Assembly: GCA_964442495.1 (NCBI GenBank) | Contig: CAYTZN010000015.1 | Span: forward strand, 1-56,270 | DNA length: 56,270 nt | Source: CAYTZN01 sp964442495 | GTDB lineage: Bacteria > Pseudomonadota > Gammaproteobacteria > Legionellales > Legionellaceae | Direction: 5' to 3' | Part shown: one piece after another, positions 1 through 9,201 of the stretch | How positions within the stretch are numbered: the stretch's first letter is position 1 | Layout: every line of letters begins with the position of its first letter | Notes under the pieces: generated by a model | Told to the model about the DNA's origin: nothing | Database searches by the model: none | Seen by the model: only the letters and a program-made list of their open reading frames with translations | Made by a program: the position numbers and the translations under genes

Positions 1-117
1 TTTTTCAAAGAGATGGAACAAAGCCCCAGGGCTCATGAGTCGATGGAAATAGAAAGTAAAAACGATGAAGCGGGTATATCGAGAGGTGAAAAACCACCCA
101 AGAAAAAATCAAAATAA
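1..117 (+). CDS. 3' end of an unknown gene (partial, start outside window)
   Basis: Frame 1 is open from the first base to a TAA at 115-117 and gives 38 residues. The tail is hydrophilic and charged, with several Glu early on (EMEQ, HESMEIES) and a Lys-rich end (PPKKKSK). It runs towards ftsZ and shares no operon with it. A charged, Glu-containing C-terminus is compatible with a Dot/Icm-type secretion signal, but 38 residues cannot show this. The family is not recognised. Bases 118-336 after it hold no gene I can support. Confidence 0.45.
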   Translation, partial: FFKEMEQSPRAHESMEIESKNDEAGISRGEKPPKKKSK

Positions 118-335
118 AGTCAAAAACAAAAGCAGCTACATTGTTGATTAATTTGACTTCATTTCTAACATCTTGGGGCTTGCACGTGAGAGATCCATGA
201 AGCGGCTAGATAGCACATATAAAAATTAGCGCCCATTCTATTGAACGCCTCCTCATGTCTGAGGTCCTCCATGGATGCTCCAAAAAGCCATTCAATCCAT
301 TTTGAACATCCACAGCTAGCAACGCCGCGCTATAA

Positions 336-361
336 CAAAAACGGCCTACTGGCCGCTTTTA
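336..361 (-). terminator. Rho-independent terminator of ftsZ
   Basis: A hairpin CGGCC / GGCCG (342-346 with 351-355, loop TACT) is flanked by A5 at 337-341 and T4 at 357-360. It can therefore end transcription in both directions. It lies just beyond the ftsZ stop and closes the minus-strand cell-wall/division cluster. Confidence 0.75.
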
Positions 362-370
362 TTTTATGTT

Positions 371-1540
371 TTAAGCCTCTTCCTCTTGTCTACGCAAGAA
401 TGCAGGGATATCCAGATAATCCACATCTGGAATTGCCTCGCTAGACTGTTTGGCGGCCGGAGCAGCAGCTTGTTTACGAATAACAGCTGGACGCTCAAGT
501 TGTTGATAGTCAAGTGAACCATCACCACGACGAGATTCTACCAAGCGCGCCTTGCCAGGATTTTGTTGCTGTTGACGTTGTCTTACATCACCAAGACCAG
601 TAACAATAACAGTAACACGCATCTCTTCAGTCATATCAGGGTCAATAACCGTACCCACAACAACCGTTGCATCATCAGAAATAAACTCCTTAACAACATC
701 GCCTACTTCTTCAAACTCACCAATGGACATGTCCATACCAGCGGTAATATTAACCAAGATGCCTCGAGCGCCTGAAAAATTAACATCTTCTAACAAAGGC
801 GAAGCAATAGCGGCTTCAGCTGCTTGCCGAGCTCTCTCTTCACCCTTAGCACTGCCTGTACCCATCATGGCCATGCCCATTTCAGACATAACGGTTCTAA
901 CATCCGCGAAGTCGACATTAATAAGACCTGGACGGGTTATCAAATCAGAGATACCTTTTACAGCACCTAGCAATACATTATTAGCAGCCTTAAAAGCATT
1001 CAATAAACTAATGTTTTTTCCAAGAACACTGAGTAGCTTATTATTAGGAATGGTGATTAAGGAATCAACATGCTCAACCAGGCGCCGGATACCTTCGTCT
1101 GCGGCCAAAGCACGCTGCTTTCCTTCAAAAGAAAAGGGCTTGGTGACAACAGCAACCGTGAGAATCCCTAACTCTTTGGCAACTTCAGCAAAAACAGGGG
1201 CCGCTCCGGTACCCGTACCACCGCCCATTCCAGCCGTAATAAACACCATATCAGCACCACGGAGCACGTCTTTAATTCGTTCTCTATCTTCTTCGGCCGC
1301 TTCACGTCCAATCTGCGGATTAGCGCCGGCACCTAGTCCCTTCGTTAACTCATCACCCAATTGAATAAGAATTTTGGCATTGGAATTTTTAAGGGCTTGA
1401 GCATCCGTGTTGGCACAAATAAACTCAACACCATCAATGTTTTCAGCAACCATATGCTCTACAGCATTACCACCGCCACCACCCACTCCAACGACTTTAA
1501 TTACGGCATTGTCTTGCTGGCTTTCCATTAATTCGAACAT
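371..1540 (-). CDS. ftsZ: Cell division protein FtsZ
   Basis: This is the tubulin-like GTPase that forms the cytoplasmic Z-ring and recruits the divisome. The 389 residues match the usual length. The nucleotide-binding N-terminus (VVGVGGGGGNAV from about residue 16) and the tubulin signature GGGTGTG (106-112) are present. The extreme C-terminus carries the conserved peptide DIPAFLRRQ that binds FtsA and ZipA, and both partners are encoded in this cluster. It is the last gene of the cluster, downstream of ftsA, with 87 bp between them. In many gammaproteobacteria lpxC follows ftsZ; here a terminator and an opposing unrelated gene end follow instead. Confidence 0.98.
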   Translation of the reverse strand: MFELMESQQDNAVIKVVGVGGGGGNAVEHMVAENIDGVEFICANTDAQALKNSNAKILIQLGDELTKGLGAGANPQIGREAAEEDRERIKDVLRGADMVFITAGMGGGTGTGAAPVFAEVAKELGILTVAVVTKPFSFEGKQRALAADEGIRRLVEHVDSLITIPNNKLLSVLGKNISLLNAFKAANNVLLGAVKGISDLITRPGLINVDFADVRTVMSEMGMAMMGTGSAKGEERARQAAEAAIASPLLEDVNFSGARGILVNITAGMDMSIGEFEEVGDVVKEFISDDATVVVGTVIDPDMTEEMRVTVIVTGLGDVRQRQQQQNPGKARLVESRRGDGSLDYQQLERPAVIRKQAAAPAAKQSSEAIPDVDYLDIPAFLRRQEEEA

Positions 1541-1627
1541 TACTATACCTCTCGTGGTTCAAGTTGTGCCCAAAAGCATGATAGCTCTAAAATTCATTGA
1601 AAATTTTAGACTAGCACCCCTAAAGAC

Positions 1628-2866
1628 TTAAAAATTGCCATGAAACCATTTTTTCATTCGTATCCACATGCCATTAGCACTATCATTTATTACAGGCACG
1701 TTATAACCACCTTCATATTGCTGTTGAAAACCATGCAACAACAAACCTACTCCAGTAGCCAACGACGGATTCGATGTGGCTTCAGCCAGGCCAGAAATTT
1801 GCTGAGCACACCCTTTTCTTACAGGCATTTCAAAACACATTTCAGCCAATTCAATAGCACCATTTACATTGGAGGCGCCACCCGTAATTACAATACCAGC
1901 CGCAATTAAATCTTCAAACCCACTGCGGCGCAATTCATTGCGCACGAGAGAAAACAACTCTTCATAACGTGCTGAAACCACATCAGAAAGTGCTTTTGCT
2001 GAAATTTTACGACCAGGACGCTCATTTACACTCAATACTTCAATCATCTGACTCGCATTCGCAAGTTCTGACATAGCGCAGCCATAATTGAGCTTGATAA
2101 GCTCAGCTGATTTGGAAGGTGTACGTAACGCCATAGCAATATCATTTGTCACTTGGTCACCCGCGATGGGAATAACAGAGGTATACTGGATAGCGCCTTC
2201 AGAGAAAATAGCAATGTCTGTTGTACCACCACCAATATCCACCAAACAGACACCCAACTCTTTTTCATCATCCGTCAGAACAGCATGACTTGAAGCCAAT
2301 TGCTCAAGGATAATATCATTGACTTCAAGTCCACAACGACGCACGCATTTAGCAATATTTTGTGCGGCACTTACAGCACCGGTAACAATATGCACTCTGC
2401 ATTCCAACCGAATACCCGCCATACCCACAGGCTCGCGAATACTGCCTTGATTATCAATAATAAATTCTTGGGGTAAAATATGTAGAATTTTTTGATCTGC
2501 AGGAATAACAACAGCCTTTGCAGCATCAATAACACGCTCAACATCCGCTTGAGATACTTCTTTGTCACGTATGGCTACAATGCCATGTGAATTAAGGCTA
2601 CGAATATGACTGCCAGCAATGCCCGTATAAACATTGCGTACTTCACAACCAGCCATCAACTCAGCTTCTTGCACAGCACGCTGAATAGAGTTAACCGTCG
2701 CTTCAATATCAACGACCACACCCCGCTTTAAACCACGCGAAGGGTGCCTGCCAATTCCTATAATTTCAATGGTCCCATCGGCATTCACCTCACCAATAAG
2801 AGCAACCACTTTAGAGGTACCAATATCCAGGCCTGTAATGATGTTTTTTTCTGATTTTTTAGCCAT
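1628..2866 (-). CDS. ftsA: Cell division protein FtsA
   Basis: This is an actin-fold ATPase that tethers FtsZ filaments to the inner membrane and signals to the later divisome. It has 412 residues, normal for the family. The phosphate-1 motif GLDIGTSK lies at residues 12-19. A phosphate-2 motif VDIGGGTTD sits near residue 205, and an adenosine-motif stretch ITGGASN lies in the C-terminal third. The C-terminal amphipathic tail (MWIRMKKWFHGNF) is the membrane anchor. It sits between ftsQ and ftsZ in the classical order. Confidence 0.97.
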   Translation of the reverse strand: MAKKSEKNIITGLDIGTSKVVALIGEVNADGTIEIIGIGRHPSRGLKRGVVVDIEATVNSIQRAVQEAELMAGCEVRNVYTGIAGSHIRSLNSHGIVAIRDKEVSQADVERVIDAAKAVVIPADQKILHILPQEFIIDNQGSIREPVGMAGIRLECRVHIVTGAVSAAQNIAKCVRRCGLEVNDIILEQLASSHAVLTDDEKELGVCLVDIGGGTTDIAIFSEGAIQYTSVIPIAGDQVTNDIAMALRTPSKSAELIKLNYGCAMSELANASQMIEVLSVNERPGRKISAKALSDVVSARYEELFSLVRNELRRSGFEDLIAAGIVITGGASNVNGAIELAEMCFEMPVRKGCAQQISGLAEATSNPSLATGVGLLLHGFQQQYEGGYNVPVINDSANGMWIRMKKWFHGNF

Positions 2867-2915
2867 TATATTCTCATTTTTTATTGGTTCTCAAAGCCGC
2901 AAAAAAGGGCGTTGT

Positions 2916-3632
2916 TCATCTTGCAGCCCCTTTCCATTGCACAGCCATCCCTCGTGCATAACGTAAATCTACACTTGATAGTTGTTCAGGCTTATCTGCA
3001 AAAACGGCTGGATAAGCTCTGCAAAACCGTACTAAACGTTTTTCTAAATCCCTTTTTCCTAAACGAAGCTGTATGCCATTTGTCAATGACATCTCCCATG
3101 CTTGATTTTCACGCAATTGCAAGGAGGCTGCTTGCAGTCCGTACATTGATAATAGCTTACTCAATTTTTGATAAATTTGTAAGACGTTTGTTTGTTGTTG
3201 ATTCGGTCCGGTTAATCGAGGAAGCGAAATCTCAATGGAGTCTTTCCCTACATTAAATAATTCGCCCTCTTTGGTCATTAAAGAATCATTCCAGATGGCC
3301 ACAGGCGATTTCTCTACTAGGGTTATCTGCAAGGTGTCAGGCCAAACTCGCGCAATGTATACCTTATCGCTCCAATCTAATGCAAGAAAATCCTGCTGTA
3401 ACTGTCGAACAGGTAAAGAAAAAAAACTCGCCATTGTATAGTTAGACAAAACCGATTCAAGTTGTTTTCGACTGATATGCTCGTAATTGGCGGTAATTTT
3501 TACTTTAGAAATGGGAAAGCGGCTGGCATCTGATAAATAAATATACACTAGGCGCGCGGAAAGAAGCAACGCACACGCAATCAGCGACGTCAGAAAGGTG
3601 GCGTAACGCACTTGTCCTGTTTTTGCTCCCAT
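2916..3632 (-). CDS. ftsQ: Cell division protein FtsQ
   Basis: This is a bitopic inner-membrane protein whose periplasmic POTRA and beta domains recruit FtsB/FtsL. A short basic cytoplasmic tail precedes one membrane segment (about residues 10-34, FLTSLIACALLLSARL), followed by a POTRA region (ISKVKITANYEHISRKQLESV) and a beta domain. I chose ATG at 3632 (238 residues), which has a close AAGGGA upstream. An in-frame GTG at 3671 would add 13 residues and cannot be excluded. Its place between ddl and ftsA agrees with the usual gene order. Confidence 0.9.
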   Translation of the reverse strand: MGAKTGQVRYATFLTSLIACALLLSARLVYIYLSDASRFPISKVKITANYEHISRKQLESVLSNYTMASFFSLPVRQLQQDFLALDWSDKVYIARVWPDTLQITLVEKSPVAIWNDSLMTKEGELFNVGKDSIEISLPRLTGPNQQQTNVLQIYQKLSKLLSMYGLQAASLQLRENQAWEMSLTNGIQLRLGKRDLEKRLVRFCRAYPAVFADKPEQLSSVDLRYARGMAVQWKGAAR

Positions 3633-3719
3633 AATCCCTTCTCGCGCCCATTCCCTGAAAATTATCCACACAAAAAGCCGGCTAAACCCACCACCAACTT
3701 TTTACAAAGACACCATGCT

Positions 3720-4814
3720 TTACTGATAATGCGTCACCAACTGCTGACGACAATGATGATGCATCATTGCTAAGCTTATCAACTCATCTATTAATGCCAC
3801 ATAAGACAACCCCGTCGCCTGCCACATTTTTGGATACATGCTAATGGAGGTGAATCCTGGTAATGTATTGATTTCATTGAAATAAATTTCATTATTTTGA
3901 TCGTCAACAAAAAAATCAACGCGCGCCATTCCTTTGCATTTAAGGTGAACAAAAATATTGCTTGCGGCCTCTTGCAACCGAGCAACCATGTCTGCATTTA
4001 AAGCAGCAGGAATCAATAAATCTGTCTGACCACTTTCTAAATATTTTGCCGTGTAAGAATAGAATCCATCAACATGGTTAACACGAATTTCTCCAGGTAA
4101 ACTAACCTTAGGCTTAGCTTGAGACGACGCATTTTCCAGTACAGCAAGCTCAATTTCGCGACCGTTGATAAACTCTTCCACAAGGATTTCATCATCATAT
4201 CGTCGTGCATCTTCGATGGCGGCCATGAGCTCAGGCATTGTATTAGCTTTGTGAATACCGACACTTGAGCCCAATGAACAAGGCTTTACAAAAAGTGGCC
4301 ATCCTAAATCTTCCACAGTCTTTTGACAGAAAGATTTCATTTCAGATACGGGCGTATGCCATGAAAATGAACGATAACGAGCGGCCTTAACACCCACACT
4401 CGTCACCAAACGTCTTGCCATGTCTTTATCCATTCCTATCGCTGAAGAAAGAACATCACACCCCACATAGGCGACCCCAGCCAATTCAAGCAATCCTTGC
4501 AAAGAGCCATCTTCGTGTAATGGCCCATGGACTACAGGAAAAACCACATCCGCCTCGACAGCTAATTTGCCGTTTTTCATCAAGCTGTCTAAGGGGCGAG
4601 AGCGTGCTGTAACCACGGGCAAGGCATCATGAAATGACAATAATTCCTGGTAATCATTCACATAACAACGCCCTTCTTTATCCATTCCAATAGGAATCAC
4701 TTCATAGCGATTGGTATCGATATTTGCCAAGACAGATGCGGCGGAAATCAAAGAAATTTCATGCTCACCAGATTTTCCTCCGTAAAGCAACACGACTTTA
4801 ATAGGGTTTTGCAT
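3720..4814 (-). CDS. ddl: D-alanine--D-alanine ligase
   Basis: This cytoplasmic ATP-grasp enzyme joins two D-Ala into the dipeptide that MurF adds to UDP-MurNAc-tripeptide. It is about 364 residues long. The N-terminal motif VVLLYGGKSGEHEISL, the ATP-grasp core (WPLFVKPCSLGSSVGI) and the metal site near the C-terminus (YFNEINTLPGF) are all visible. The ATG at 4814 shares its A with the TGA of the truncated murB, and GGAG lies upstream. A GTG one codon earlier (4817) is an alternative. The tight coupling means ddl translation probably depends on ribosomes finishing the shortened murB frame. Confidence 0.95.
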   Translation of the reverse strand: MQNPIKVVLLYGGKSGEHEISLISAASVLANIDTNRYEVIPIGMDKEGRCYVNDYQELLSFHDALPVVTARSRPLDSLMKNGKLAVEADVVFPVVHGPLHEDGSLQGLLELAGVAYVGCDVLSSAIGMDKDMARRLVTSVGVKAARYRSFSWHTPVSEMKSFCQKTVEDLGWPLFVKPCSLGSSVGIHKANTMPELMAAIEDARRYDDEILVEEFINGREIELAVLENASSQAKPKVSLPGEIRVNHVDGFYSYTAKYLESGQTDLLIPAALNADMVARLQEAASNIFVHLKCKGMARVDFFVDDQNNEIYFNEINTLPGFTSISMYPKMWQATGLSYVALIDELISLAMMHHHCRQQLVTHYQ

Positions 4815-5194
4815 CACTTATCTCCAAGGATGTGTACTTCAGGAATCAGCTCAACTGCGGTCGTTTCATAGACTGTTTTTTGCACAAATTGAATCAGGCC
4901 TTCGATATCTTCCGATGATGCCGTTCCTTCGTGATTTATAATAAAATTCGCATGTTTTTCCGAGATTTTTCTTCCACCTGCCCGCATACCTTTTAAGCCA
5001 CAGGATTCAATCAACTGAGCCGCATACAAATTTGGAGGGTTTTTAAAAACAGCTAAATCTGAAATACCCGTCGGCTTATACACGGCTTTTGCCATACCGC
5101 TAACACGCCATGAGGTATATTTCGCCCAAAATTCGTGCAACAACCATTGGCTCTCATAAGTAGGCTTTTTATCACTTATCACAGATGCGTTCAC
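4814..5194 (-). pseudogene. murB: murB with a large in-frame internal deletion (UDP-MurNAc reductase remnant)
   Basis: MurB reduces UDP-GlcNAc-enolpyruvate and is normally about 300 residues or more with an FAD domain. Here only 126 codons remain. Residues 1-47 match the MurB N-terminus (YTSWRVSGMAKAVYKPTGISDL) and residues 49-126 match the C-terminal domain (FKNPPNLYAAQLIESCGLKG, SEKHANFIIN, PEVHILG). The FAD-binding core is gone, including the usual GLGSN loop. At the junction (about 5050-5062) the residue before VFKNP is Ala where the family has the catalytic Ser. The C-terminal Glu of PEVHILG is kept. The frame is intact and uses a GTG start overlapping the murC TGA. I infer loss of enzymatic function; the frame may persist because it couples translation to ddl. 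Confidence 0.88.
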
Positions 5195-6612
5195 ACTGTC
5201 TCTCGAGATTTTTGAGTTAGATTTAGAGCCAACTGACCAATATTGCCCGCTCCTTGCATCAGAACAACGTCACCGTCACGTACCAATGCATCTAAATTTT
5301 CCACAAGATTTTGCTCATTAATGAGTCTCGCCTTTTGGGCATGTACATTGATTTTTTTAACCAAGGCTTCACTAGTGACGCCTGGAATAGCCTCTTCTCC
5401 TGCTGAATAAATATCAAGCAATAACACTTCATCAGATAATTTCAAAACCTCAACAAACTCTGTAAAAAGAGATTGGGTTCTTGTATAACGATGGGGTTGA
5501 AACACATGTACTAGACGCTTATCAGGCCAAACTGAACGAAAAGCATCAATCGTTGCTTTAATTTCCTGAGGATGATGACCATAATCATCAACAATCAAAG
5601 CACTGCCTTCTGAGAAGTGCCGCTCACCCAACATTTGAAATCGTCTTCCCACGCCTTGAAAGGCAAGTAAACCGTCTACAATCGATTTATCATCAACACC
5701 TAACTCAGTAGCGATAGCAATGGCCGCCAATGCATTCAACACATTATGACGCCCAGGCCATTTAAATTGTATGCTCAAGTCATTATGATTACCGGGCCTT
5801 TGCACGGTAAATTCACTCAACAACCCATTTTGACTCCAATTGACTGCACGATAATCTGCCGCTCCAGAAAAACCGTATGTCAATTTTGGCCGTTGGATGG
5901 CAGGTAAAATACGACGAACCTCTTCATCATCAATACATAGAACGGCTAACCCGTAGAAAGGCAGGTGATGCAAAAATTCAATGAAAGTGCTGCGCAATTT
6001 ATCAAAGTCATTCCCATACGTGCTCATGTGATCTGCATCTATATTGGTTACAACCGCCATCATGGGTTTTAAAAATAAAAATGATGCATCGCTCTCATCC
6101 GCTTCAGCAACAAAATAAGCTGACTTTCCCAATTGCGCATTACTACCGCAACTGGTTAATTTACCACCAATAACAAAACTTGGGTCAAAGCCCCCTTCAG
6201 CTAACAAACTGCTCACTAAACTTGTTGTTGTCGTTTTACCGTGTGTTCCCGCAATGGCAATACCATGACGAAAACGCATAAGCTCAGCTAACATCGCAGC
6301 TCGTGGAATAACCGGAATTTTTTGTTGAATGGCGGCCACAATCTCAGGATTGTTATTATCAATCGCGGTTGAACGAACCACCACGTCTGCATTTTTAATA
6401 TTTTCGACCCGATGACCTATTTGTACCTGAATACCAAAAGATTGTAACCGCTGAACCACGCGATTTTCAGTAAGATCAGAGCCCGTCACACGGTAACCTT
6501 CATTATGCAGCACTTCGGCAATACCACACATGCCAGCACCACCGATGCCTACAAAGTGTATTTGCTCTACGCGCCCCATACGTGGTGACAAAAAATTATC
6601 CACACTATTCAC
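5191..6612 (-). CDS. murC: UDP-N-acetylmuramate--L-alanine ligase
   Basis: This cytoplasmic Mur ligase adds L-Ala to UDP-MurNAc, the step after MurB. I start it at GTG 6612 (473 residues). That start has a GGGGG Shine-Dalgarno stretch just upstream and lies 11 nt after the ftsW stop, whereas the longest frame would run 46 bp into ftsW. Visible motifs are the nucleotide-binding FVGIGGAGMCGIAEVL, the P-loop AGTHGKTTTTSL, the ligase centre EADESDASFL, and DDYGHHPQEI in the C-terminal domain. murG would normally sit between this gene and ftsW. Confidence 0.96.
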   Translation of the reverse strand: MNSVDNFLSPRMGRVEQIHFVGIGGAGMCGIAEVLHNEGYRVTGSDLTENRVVQRLQSFGIQVQIGHRVENIKNADVVVRSTAIDNNNPEIVAAIQQKIPVIPRAAMLAELMRFRHGIAIAGTHGKTTTTSLVSSLLAEGGFDPSFVIGGKLTSCGSNAQLGKSAYFVAEADESDASFLFLKPMMAVVTNIDADHMSTYGNDFDKLRSTFIEFLHHLPFYGLAVLCIDDEEVRRILPAIQRPKLTYGFSGAADYRAVNWSQNGLLSEFTVQRPGNHNDLSIQFKWPGRHNVLNALAAIAIATELGVDDKSIVDGLLAFQGVGRRFQMLGERHFSEGSALIVDDYGHHPQEIKATIDAFRSVWPDKRLVHVFQPHRYTRTQSLFTEFVEVLKLSDEVLLLDIYSAGEEAIPGVTSEALVKKINVHAQKARLINEQNLVENLDALVRDGDVVLMQGAGNIGQLALNLTQKSRETV

Positions 6613-6623
6613 AGTGCCCCCTT

Positions 6624-7817
6624 TTATGCAGTCAGCGGTTTTACTGTTCTTAACCCTAATGACTGCCAACGATTTTCATGATCAATTCGCAACAATAGCG
6701 CAATCACCACACAATTCACCACCATGCTGGCCCCACCATAACTAAGCAATGGTAGCGTCAACCCCTTTGTAGGCAGTAATCCTGCATTAACACCCATATT
6801 AATTGCAGCTTGCAAGCCTAACCAAAACGTTATGCCATAAGCGGTATAAGCCGCAAACAAACGACCCTGCTGGTGAGCATTAAAACCTATAAGCAATCCT
6901 CTTGCCACTAGTATACTATACAACGTGATAACGAGCAGAATACCCAGCAGTCCTAGCTCTTCTGCTAGTACAGCAAACAGAAAATCCGTGTGAGCCTCGG
7001 GCAAATAAAATAATTTTTGAACTCCATCACCCAAACCAACACCTGACCACCCCCCCCGTCCGAATGCTATCAGCGATTGCGTTAACTGATACCCGCTATT
7101 GAATTGATCAGCCCACGGGTTTAAAAATGCAGTCAATCGAGCGACCCGGTAAGGCGATGAAATAGCAAGAAAAACCAAACTGGCACAAACCACGACCATT
7201 AATCCAAGATAGTAGCGTAATTTTACACCCGTTAAAAAAAGCATGGCCATCACGGTGCCCGCAATCACAACTGTCGCACCAAAATCAGGCTCTAAAAGCA
7301 ATAAAAAAGCCACTATACCAAGAACAACCATTGGCCTAATAAACCCTAAAATACTCTGACGAACACTTTCTTGCTGACGCACCAAATAACCAGATACGTA
7401 TAAAATCATTGTCATTTTTGCCAGCTCAGATACTTGAATCCCAATAGGACCAAACGCAAGCCAACGTCGGCTTCCATTCACCGTTCGTCCAATACCCGGA
7501 ACCAGTACCAATAAAAGCAGCAATAAACAAACGAACAACAAAGGTATGCTCATTTTTTCCCATTCGCTGCTATCAACTCGCATCACAACGATAGCAATTA
7601 AAAACCCTACAAATAGATAAGACGCCTGACGAATGAGAAAATGAAAGGGTTGATGATAAAGCCGTGTTGATACCATAACCGAACTTGAAGCCACCATCAT
7701 CAGTCCAATAATTAACAACCCAATAACGGCAGCTATTAGCCATTTATCATAAAGGGCCAAAGGCTTGTGCGTGGGTTTCCCACGTTGTGTATAATGGCGT
7801 GGCTGCATAACGCTCAC
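6624..7817 (-). CDS. ftsW: Cell-division lipid II polymerase FtsW (SEDS family)
   Basis: This polytopic inner-membrane glycosyltransferase polymerises lipid II at the septum with its partner FtsI. It has 397 residues and about ten hydrophobic segments. The SEDS signatures are LLEPDFGATVVI, the region AFGRGGWSGVGLGDGVQKLFYLPEAHTDF (given here by position only as residues about 250-280) and LPLLSYGGASM. The GTG at 7817 overlaps the murD TGA; ATG 7808 is the alternative. The coding strand has a run of eight G (7050-7057) in the AFGRGGW region. ftsI is not in this window. Confidence 0.95.
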   Translation of the reverse strand: MSVMQPRHYTQRGKPTHKPLALYDKWLIAAVIGLLIIGLMMVASSSVMVSTRLYHQPFHFLIRQASYLFVGFLIAIVVMRVDSSEWEKMSIPLLFVCLLLLLLVLVPGIGRTVNGSRRWLAFGPIGIQVSELAKMTMILYVSGYLVRQQESVRQSILGFIRPMVVLGIVAFLLLLEPDFGATVVIAGTVMAMLFLTGVKLRYYLGLMVVVCASLVFLAISSPYRVARLTAFLNPWADQFNSGYQLTQSLIAFGRGGWSGVGLGDGVQKLFYLPEAHTDFLFAVLAEELGLLGILLVITLYSILVARGLLIGFNAHQQGRLFAAYTAYGITFWLGLQAAINMGVNAGLLPTKGLTLPLLSYGGASMVVNCVVIALLLRIDHENRWQSLGLRTVKPLTA

Positions 7818-9157
7818 AAGCTGTCCACAGCCGCAGTGAACATATCCCCTCGATGATTAAAATCGCGAAACATATCAAGGCTTGCACAGGCGGGTGATAA
7901 CAAAACAACATCCCCAGGTTTTGCTTGCGTTTTTGCCATAGAGACAGCCTCATCAAGAGAGGGTGCTCGCGTTATACTCACCACGTCATGAAGTGCTTGT
8001 TCTAATTTATCAGCGTCTTCGCCTATCAACACCACCGAACGCACATAATCCATCATTGAATGACGTAATTCAGTGAAATCAGCCCCTTTGCCTTGACCAC
8101 CGGCTATCAGTACAATTTTTCCTTGCATTGAACCTCCAATCCCTGAAATGGCTGACATGGTCGCACCAATGTTGGTTCCTTTTGAGTCATTAATCCAATC
8201 CACACCATCAATTGTTCTTACCCACTGACTCCGATGAGGCAAGCCCTGAAAATGCTCTAAAACGTCTACAATACAAGATTGTGAAATCCCCACGGCCTTT
8301 GCCAATGCAGAAGCAGCTAATGCATTTTGCCAATTATGCCGCCCCTTGATTCGAAGCGCATCAACCGGCATAAAATTCTCTTGGCCGCACGCTAAATACA
8401 ATACGCCGTCGACCGCATTTAAACCCCAATTTTCAGCTTGAGGGGCATCTAAACCATAGCTTACCGTTAATGCCGCCTGTTGTGCCTGAAAGGTCGGCAA
8501 CGTTTGCAGATCATCACGGTTATACAAACACACCTTAGCAGCATGATAAACGCGCTGCTTCGCACTGACGTATGCCTCAATATGATGATGACGATCCAGA
8601 TGATCAGGAGACACATTGAGGATTGTAGCGGCAATAGGTGCTAAAGAGTAGGTCAAATCCAACTGAAAGCTCGAGAGCTCTAATACCCAGAGATCATATT
8701 GAAGACCATCGTCGAGTAGATCTAGCACCGGCGAACCAATGTTCCCCGCCACAGCCACAGAAATACCAGCGCGTTTGGCCATGTCCCCCACCAAGGTGGT
8801 AACGGTTGACTTGCCATTGGTCCCCGTAATGGCGATCACTGGTGCTTTGATTTCACGAGCTAAGCACTCAATATCCCCAACAATTGGAATACCTGCACTA
8901 CGTGCTTTTTGCAGACTAGGTACATCTAGGTCCACACCTGGACTACTGATAATCTCGGTGAGTTCGGCATACAATGCCTCAGGAATGTCGCCTAAAAACA
9001 CCTCTACCCCAGGAAAATTCGTCTTAAATTCTAATAATCCGGCAGGCTCAAGACGAGTATCAAAAACCACAAAGGCTTTATTTTGACGCTGCAAATAACG
9101 TGCAATAGAATGACCTGTTTTTCCCAAACCGGCGACCAAATAAAGCGATGAGTGCAT
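7814..9157 (-). CDS. murD: UDP-N-acetylmuramoylalanine--D-glutamate ligase
   Basis: This cytoplasmic ligase adds D-Glu to UDP-MurNAc-L-Ala. The open frame extends to 9259, overlapping mraY, but ATG 9157 is preferred. It has GAAGAGG upstream and gives the normal N-terminus MHSSLYLVAGLGKTG (447 residues). The P-loop ITGTNGKSTVTTL, the NVSPDHLDRH motif and the C-terminal IAGGQGKGADF / LLSPACASLDMF are all intact. It is followed by ftsW with a 4-nt overlap. Confidence 0.97.
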   Translation of the reverse strand: MHSSLYLVAGLGKTGHSIARYLQRQNKAFVVFDTRLEPAGLLEFKTNFPGVEVFLGDIPEALYAELTEIISSPGVDLDVPSLQKARSAGIPIVGDIECLAREIKAPVIAITGTNGKSTVTTLVGDMAKRAGISVAVAGNIGSPVLDLLDDGLQYDLWVLELSSFQLDLTYSLAPIAATILNVSPDHLDRHHHIEAYVSAKQRVYHAAKVCLYNRDDLQTLPTFQAQQAALTVSYGLDAPQAENWGLNAVDGVLYLACGQENFMPVDALRIKGRHNWQNALAASALAKAVGISQSCIVDVLEHFQGLPHRSQWVRTIDGVDWINDSKGTNIGATMSAISGIGGSMQGKIVLIAGGQGKGADFTELRHSMMDYVRSVVLIGEDADKLEQALHDVVSITRAPSLDEAVSMAKTQAKPGDVVLLSPACASLDMFRDFNHRGDMFTAAVDSL

Positions 9158-9201
9158 GGATGACCTCTTCGTCCGTTTATACTTTAGCCACTGTACACTT
9201 T

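Noticed and set aside
723..1364. 213-residue plus-strand frame
   Set aside because: Antisense to ftsZ; the sense frame is a complete FtsZ.
5191..6669. Longer murC start at 6669
   Set aside because: It would overlap ftsW by 46 bp; GTG 6612 has a good ribosome site and gives the family's N-terminus.
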